A stretch of 16,632 nt of DNA, taken from assembly GCA_030539595.1 (NCBI GenBank), contig JAUNXW010000015.1, forward strand, positions 1-16,632, written 5' to 3'. This DNA is from Methanocorpusculum sp. Its GTDB lineage: Archaea > Halobacteriota > Methanomicrobia > Methanomicrobiales > Methanocorpusculaceae. Under the pieces are notes generated by a model that saw only the letters and a program-made list of their open reading frames with translations, was not told where the DNA came from and searched no databases. Shown here piece after piece: positions 13,696 to 16,632 of this stretch; position 1 is the first letter of the stretch, and each line of letters begins with the position of its first letter. A program made the translations under genes and the position numbers.

Positions 13696-16121
13696 TGAAA
13701 AAAATTTACACTGTAAAGGGCATGTCATGTCAGGTATGCTCTTTAAATGTCGAAAAAGCAGCCAAAAAAGTTTCGGGAGTTGAATCTGCAGAGGTTAATC
13801 TGCTTGAAAATACTCTGACAGTCACAGGAGATAATATATCGGATGAAGTTATCTTCGACGCTGTAAAAAATGCAGGCTATCAAGCTTTTTCAGGATTCAA
13901 AAAACTTGAATCCCCCGAGCGCTCCATGCGCATGAGGCTTATTGCCTCGTTTGTATTTCTGATTCCGTTAATGGCTGTAATGATTGCACACATGGCGGGT
14001 ATTCATATAGACCCGGCTTTGTATGCGGTAATTCAGATAATTCTGACAGCTCCAATAGTTCTCATCAACCGAAAATATTTCATCGCTGGCTTTCCTGCAC
14101 TCATTCGCAGAACGCCCAACATGGACTCGCTTATTGCTGTAGGCTCATCGGCAGCAATTATTTACGGAATTTATGTAACTGTCCTGATTTTTATTTCAGA
14201 GCCTCAGGCAGCGCATGAACTCTCAATGAATCTTTATTTTGAGTCCGCCGCAATGATTCTGACGCTTGTAACGGTTGGAAAATATCTTGAGACGCGCTCA
14301 AAAGGAAAGACTACAGAAGCGGTTCGAAAATTACTTGATTTAGCGCCGAAGACAGCGACTGTTTTTAGAGGTGAAGAAATTACCGTCGCAATCGAAGATG
14401 TAGCCATAGGAGACACCGTAATTGTAAAACCCGGGGGAAGAATTCCAGTTGACGGGGTTGTTACATTTGGAAGTTCTTCTGTTGATGAATCCGCTCTGAC
14501 AGGTGAAAGCATACCTGTTCTTAAAAAAATCGGAGACAAAGTATCTGCAGGAACAATCTGCACAACAGGCTCTTTGAGATTTACCGCTGAAAAAATCGGC
14601 GAGGAGACAACACTTGCAAAAATAATTGAGCTTGTTCGAAGCGCTGCGGCATCAAAACCGCCTATAGCACGAATTGCTGACAAAGTCAGCGGAGTTTTTG
14701 TCCCTGTTGTTATGCTCATAGCACTTGCAGCGGCTGTAATCTGGCTTTTAATCGGTCAGAGTTTTTCCTTTGCGCTTTCAATTGGAATCTCGGTTCTTGT
14801 AATTTCCTGCCCCTGCGCTTTGGGGCTTGCAACACCTGTTGCCATTATGGTTGGAACAGGCAAAGCCGCGTCGCTTGGGATTTTGATAAAATCATCCGAA
14901 ACTCTGGAAACAACAGGAAGAGCTGATACTGTTATCTTTGACAAAACAGGAACTCTGACAACAGGAAGACCTTCAGTAACCGATATTTTTGAAAACAAAA
15001 TTTCAAAAACCGAACTGCTGAGCATTGCCTATTCGCTTGAAAATTTATCCGAACACCCTCTGTCAAAAGCCGTAATCACATACGCAAAAGAAAACGGCGC
15101 TGAATTAAAACAGGCTGAGGATTTTCTATCGACTGCGGGAAGAGGAATTTCCGCAAAAATTGAAGGCGAGATTTATTATTCAGGTAACCGCGCATATATG
15201 AATGATATCGGATGTTCTGTTTCTTCATTTGATATAGACACAAAAAGTGCAACGCCTCTGTATTTTGCGAAAGGCAAAACCTTAATCGGTGTGATTCTTG
15301 TTTCAGACGTCATCAGAGATACATCCAAGGCGGCTGTTAAAAGCCTGAAAAATCACGGGCTCTCGGTTGTTATGCTTACGGGAGATTCAAAGCGCGCGGC
15401 TGATTCTGTTAAAGCTGAGCTTGACCTTGATGAAGTCAGAGCCGAACTTCTTCCGGCAGAAAAAGAACTTTATGTAAGGGAAAAACAAAATGAAGGGAAG
15501 CGCGTTATTATGGTGGGCGACGGAATTAATGATGCACCTTCGCTTGCAAGGGCTGATGTAGGAATTGCTATCGGAGCCGGCTCTGATATTGCAATTGACG
15601 CAGCAGATATTGTCCTTATAAAAAATAATCCGGCAGACGTTGCAAACGCTGTTGTGCTGAGCCGTAAAACGATAAGAAACATAAAGGAGAATCTTTTCTG
15701 GGCACTGTTTTACAATTGCATTGCAATTCCTGTTGCTGCGGGAGTTTTGTTTGTGCCTTTTGAAATTACTCTATCTCCAGGAATTGCTGCTCTTGCAATG
15801 AGCCTTTCTTCCGTATGCGTTGTTACAAATGCTCTCAGGCTGAGATTTTTCAAGCCGGTAAACAGTGAAGTTGATATGGATTCAGCGCCTCAGATTAATT
15901 ATATGGAAAAAAGAATAATCAAAATTGAGGGTATGATGTGCAAACACTGTAAAATGGCGGTTGAGAATGCTCTCAAAGTAATTGACGGAGTAACTTCCGT
16001 TGAGGTAAATCTTGAAGAGGGAACGGCAACAGTTGTTCTGTCGAAAGATGTTTCAAGCGCCGTCCTTTCAGACGCTGTTACTGCAGCGGATTTTAAAGTT
16101 GTCTCAGTTGAAAAATTATAA
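13695..16121 (+). CDS. copA: Copper-exporting P1B-type ATPase with HMA domains at both ends
   Basis: The 808-residue membrane pump uses ATP to export Cu(I). An N-terminal heavy-metal domain has GMSCQVC (C12, C15). Transmembrane helices precede an actuator domain with the TGES loop. The metal site in the membrane is CPC (C372-P-C374), followed by the phosphorylated D416 in DKTGTLT, an HP motif in SEHPLSK and the hinge GDGINDAP (608-615). The last helices contain the YN and MSLSS motifs of Cu(I) pumps. A second HMA domain follows at about 740-808 with GMMCKHC (C749, C752), directly preceded by a Met, so it looks like an appended copper chaperone. The gene overlaps tsaC by one base and ends 5 nt from the convergent UPF0147 gene. 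Confidence 0.96.
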   Translation: MKKIYTVKGMSCQVCSLNVEKAAKKVSGVESAEVNLLENTLTVTGDNISDEVIFDAVKNAGYQAFSGFKKLESPERSMRMRLIASFVFLIPLMAVMIAHMAGIHIDPALYAVIQIILTAPIVLINRKYFIAGFPALIRRTPNMDSLIAVGSSAAIIYGIYVTVLIFISEPQAAHELSMNLYFESAAMILTLVTVGKYLETRSKGKTTEAVRKLLDLAPKTATVFRGEEITVAIEDVAIGDTVIVKPGGRIPVDGVVTFGSSSVDESALTGESIPVLKKIGDKVSAGTICTTGSLRFTAEKIGEETTLAKIIELVRSAAASKPPIARIADKVSGVFVPVVMLIALAAAVIWLLIGQSFSFALSIGISVLVISCPCALGLATPVAIMVGTGKAASLGILIKSSETLETTGRADTVIFDKTGTLTTGRPSVTDIFENKISKTELLSIAYSLENLSEHPLSKAVITYAKENGAELKQAEDFLSTAGRGISAKIEGEIYYSGNRAYMNDIGCSVSSFDIDTKSATPLYFAKGKTLIGVILVSDVIRDTSKAAVKSLKNHGLSVVMLTGDSKRAADSVKAELDLDEVRAELLPAEKELYVREKQNEGKRVIMVGDGINDAPSLARADVGIAIGAGSDIAIDAADIVLIKNNPADVANAVVLSRKTIRNIKENLFWALFYNCIAIPVAAGVLFVPFEITLSPGIAALAMSLSSVCVVTNALRLRFFKPVNSEVDMDSAPQINYMEKRIIKIEGMMCKHCKMAVENALKVIDGVTSVEVNLEEGTATVVLSKDVSSAVLSDAVTAADFKVVSVEKL

Positions 16122-16126
16122 AAAAA

Positions 16127-16390
16127 TCAGTTGAATGGGATTGCTTCAAGTGCTGAGGCAATTTCCCATACTTTTGTTCTTGCGTTTATAGGCAGGTTTG
16201 AGTCGCTGCTGACATCGTCTATTTTTGAAAGAGCCGACGATGCTCTGAATCCTGTGGTCTTCGATTCATCGGATAATATCTTCACGGTCTCATCAGCAAC
16301 CTTGCGGACATTTCTTGGAATTGTCGAATCTTCACCTATTACCTGCAGCATGTAAATGCATTGTTTAATCATTTCTTCCGGACTTGCCAT
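16127..16390 (-). CDS. UPF0147 family protein
   Basis: The 87-residue protein matches UPF0147, a conserved archaeal family of small helical proteins of unknown function. The family pattern is clear: MIKQCIYMLQVIGEDSTIPRN at the start, a middle VRKVADETVKIL, and a C-terminal LPINARTKVWEIASALE. It is probably cytosolic, with no membrane segment. The start is well supported by GGGGTG (16396-16401 on the minus strand) five bases upstream, and a TATA-like TTTAAATATA at 16424-16433. It runs tail-to-tail with copA with only 5 nt between stops. Confidence 0.92.
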   Translation of the reverse strand: MASPEEMIKQCIYMLQVIGEDSTIPRNVRKVADETVKILSDESKTTGFRASSALSKIDDVSSDSNLPINARTKVWEIASALEAIPFN

Positions 16391-16395
16391 ATCTG

Positions 16396-16433
16396 CACCC
16401 CAAAATCTATAATCATATTTGAACTATATTTAA
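16396..16433 (-). promoter_or_regulatory. Promoter and ribosome binding site of the UPF0147 gene
   Basis: The TATA-like TTTAAATATA (16424-16433) and the Shine-Dalgarno site GGGGTG (16396-16401) precede the ATG at 16390. The TATA position predicts transcription starting near 16403, just before the Shine-Dalgarno site, so the leader is short. Confidence 0.5.
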
Positions 16434-16483
16434 ATAAACTATCCCTTCTTAACTTCGGTAAATGAGGGGTTGTCAAATAGCGG

Positions 16484-16632
16484 AAACCTTTAGGTTTCTT
16501 AGTTGAGGCGAGATGCTTTAGCATCTTTAGCTGAGCAAGTCCCAGACTTGCGAGCAAACAGAATATTTGCGAATGCGGGTTGGACGCTGAAAGCGGACGA
16601 CCTTAGCAGAGAAAACTATAAGTTTTTGAATC
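16484..16632. repeat. Chain of short hairpins at the right edge
   Basis: Six small hairpins follow one another: AAACC-TTTA-GGTTT (16484-16497), AGATGC-TTTA-GCATCT (16511-16526), CAAGTC-CCA-GACTTG (16536-16550), GCAAA/TTTGC with a 7-nt loop (16554-16570), CGCT-GAA-AGCG (16585-16595) and AAAACT-ATA-AGTTTT (16612-16626). Linkers CTTAGTTGAG, TTTAGCTGAG and CTTAGCAGAG recur between them. The first hairpin and linker match repeat unit 1. TTGGAC occurs at 16580-16585. The chain probably continues beyond the window. Confidence 0.65.

Noticed and set aside
14234..14719. Long antisense frame (161 codons) inside copA
   Set aside because: Shadow of a strongly coding gene; its Ser/Thr/Val-rich composition follows from the antisense reading.
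15903..16121. Separate copZ gene
   Set aside because: It is in frame with copA without an intervening stop and has no ribosome binding site; treated as a fused domain and reported as a finding instead.
16369..16557. Minus-strand 62-codon frame over the right-edge hairpins
   Set aside because: It consists of translated hairpin repeats and the UPF0147 promoter; repeat structure explains the open frame.

Overview
This window looks like compact euryarchaeal chromosome, most likely from a formate-using methanogen related to Methanomicrobiales. The supporting signs are archaeal-only families (Pth2, TruD of the archaeal type, a UPF0147 protein, the MJ1487-type radical SAM protein, the small subunit of phosphomevalonate dehydratase), an FdhD homologue, a tRNA gene without an encoded CCA, TATA-type promoters, and many genes with no Shine-Dalgarno site. 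The order-level assignment is inference. The DNA is fairly AT-rich and I see no frameshifts in the large genes.

Layout. 1-255: non-coding edge with a hairpin. 256-1296 (-): radical SAM/helix-hairpin-helix protein of the putative DNA modification/repair family. 1297-1649: divergent promoter region with several palindromes. 1650-4763 (+): pyrG-guaA nucleotide operon. 4873-5346 (-): small lipoprotein. 5481-6635 (-): TPR protein and a TIM-barrel isomerase-like protein. 6636-7071: gene-poor stretch with an operator-like palindrome and a possible 49-residue ORF. 7072-8780 (-): metallo-beta-lactamase-fold protein and a short FdhD. 8840-10323 (+): phosphomevalonate dehydratase small subunit, translationally coupled to a radical SAM protein. 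10326-11962 (-): truD and pth2. 11963-12366: repeat-rich intergenic region. 12367-16121 (+): tRNA-Gly(CCC), ACT-domain protein, TsaC and a copper ATPase, packed with almost no spacing. 16127-16390 (-): UPF0147 protein. 16440-16632: a second chain of short hairpins running off the window edge.

Functions. Most genes are housekeeping: CTP and GMP synthesis, tRNA modification and recycling (TruD, TsaC, Pth2), isoprenoid precursor synthesis, formate dehydrogenase maturation and copper export. The genome is tightly packed: 1-nt start/stop overlaps, and tail-to-tail genes only 2 and 5 nt apart.

The least explained part is the intergenic DNA. Two places carry chains of small perfect hairpins joined by a conserved linker (consensus about CTTAGYNGAG), with a compensatory base change between copies. 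At 12026-12312 two tandem units are each bounded by near-identical inverted ends (AGTCTGTCCAAT ... ATTGGACAAGCT), and one such end also lies upstream of pyrG. A second notable point is that the ACT-domain gene starts 3 nt after the tRNA-Gly, so tRNA 3' processing would itself create a leaderless mRNA.
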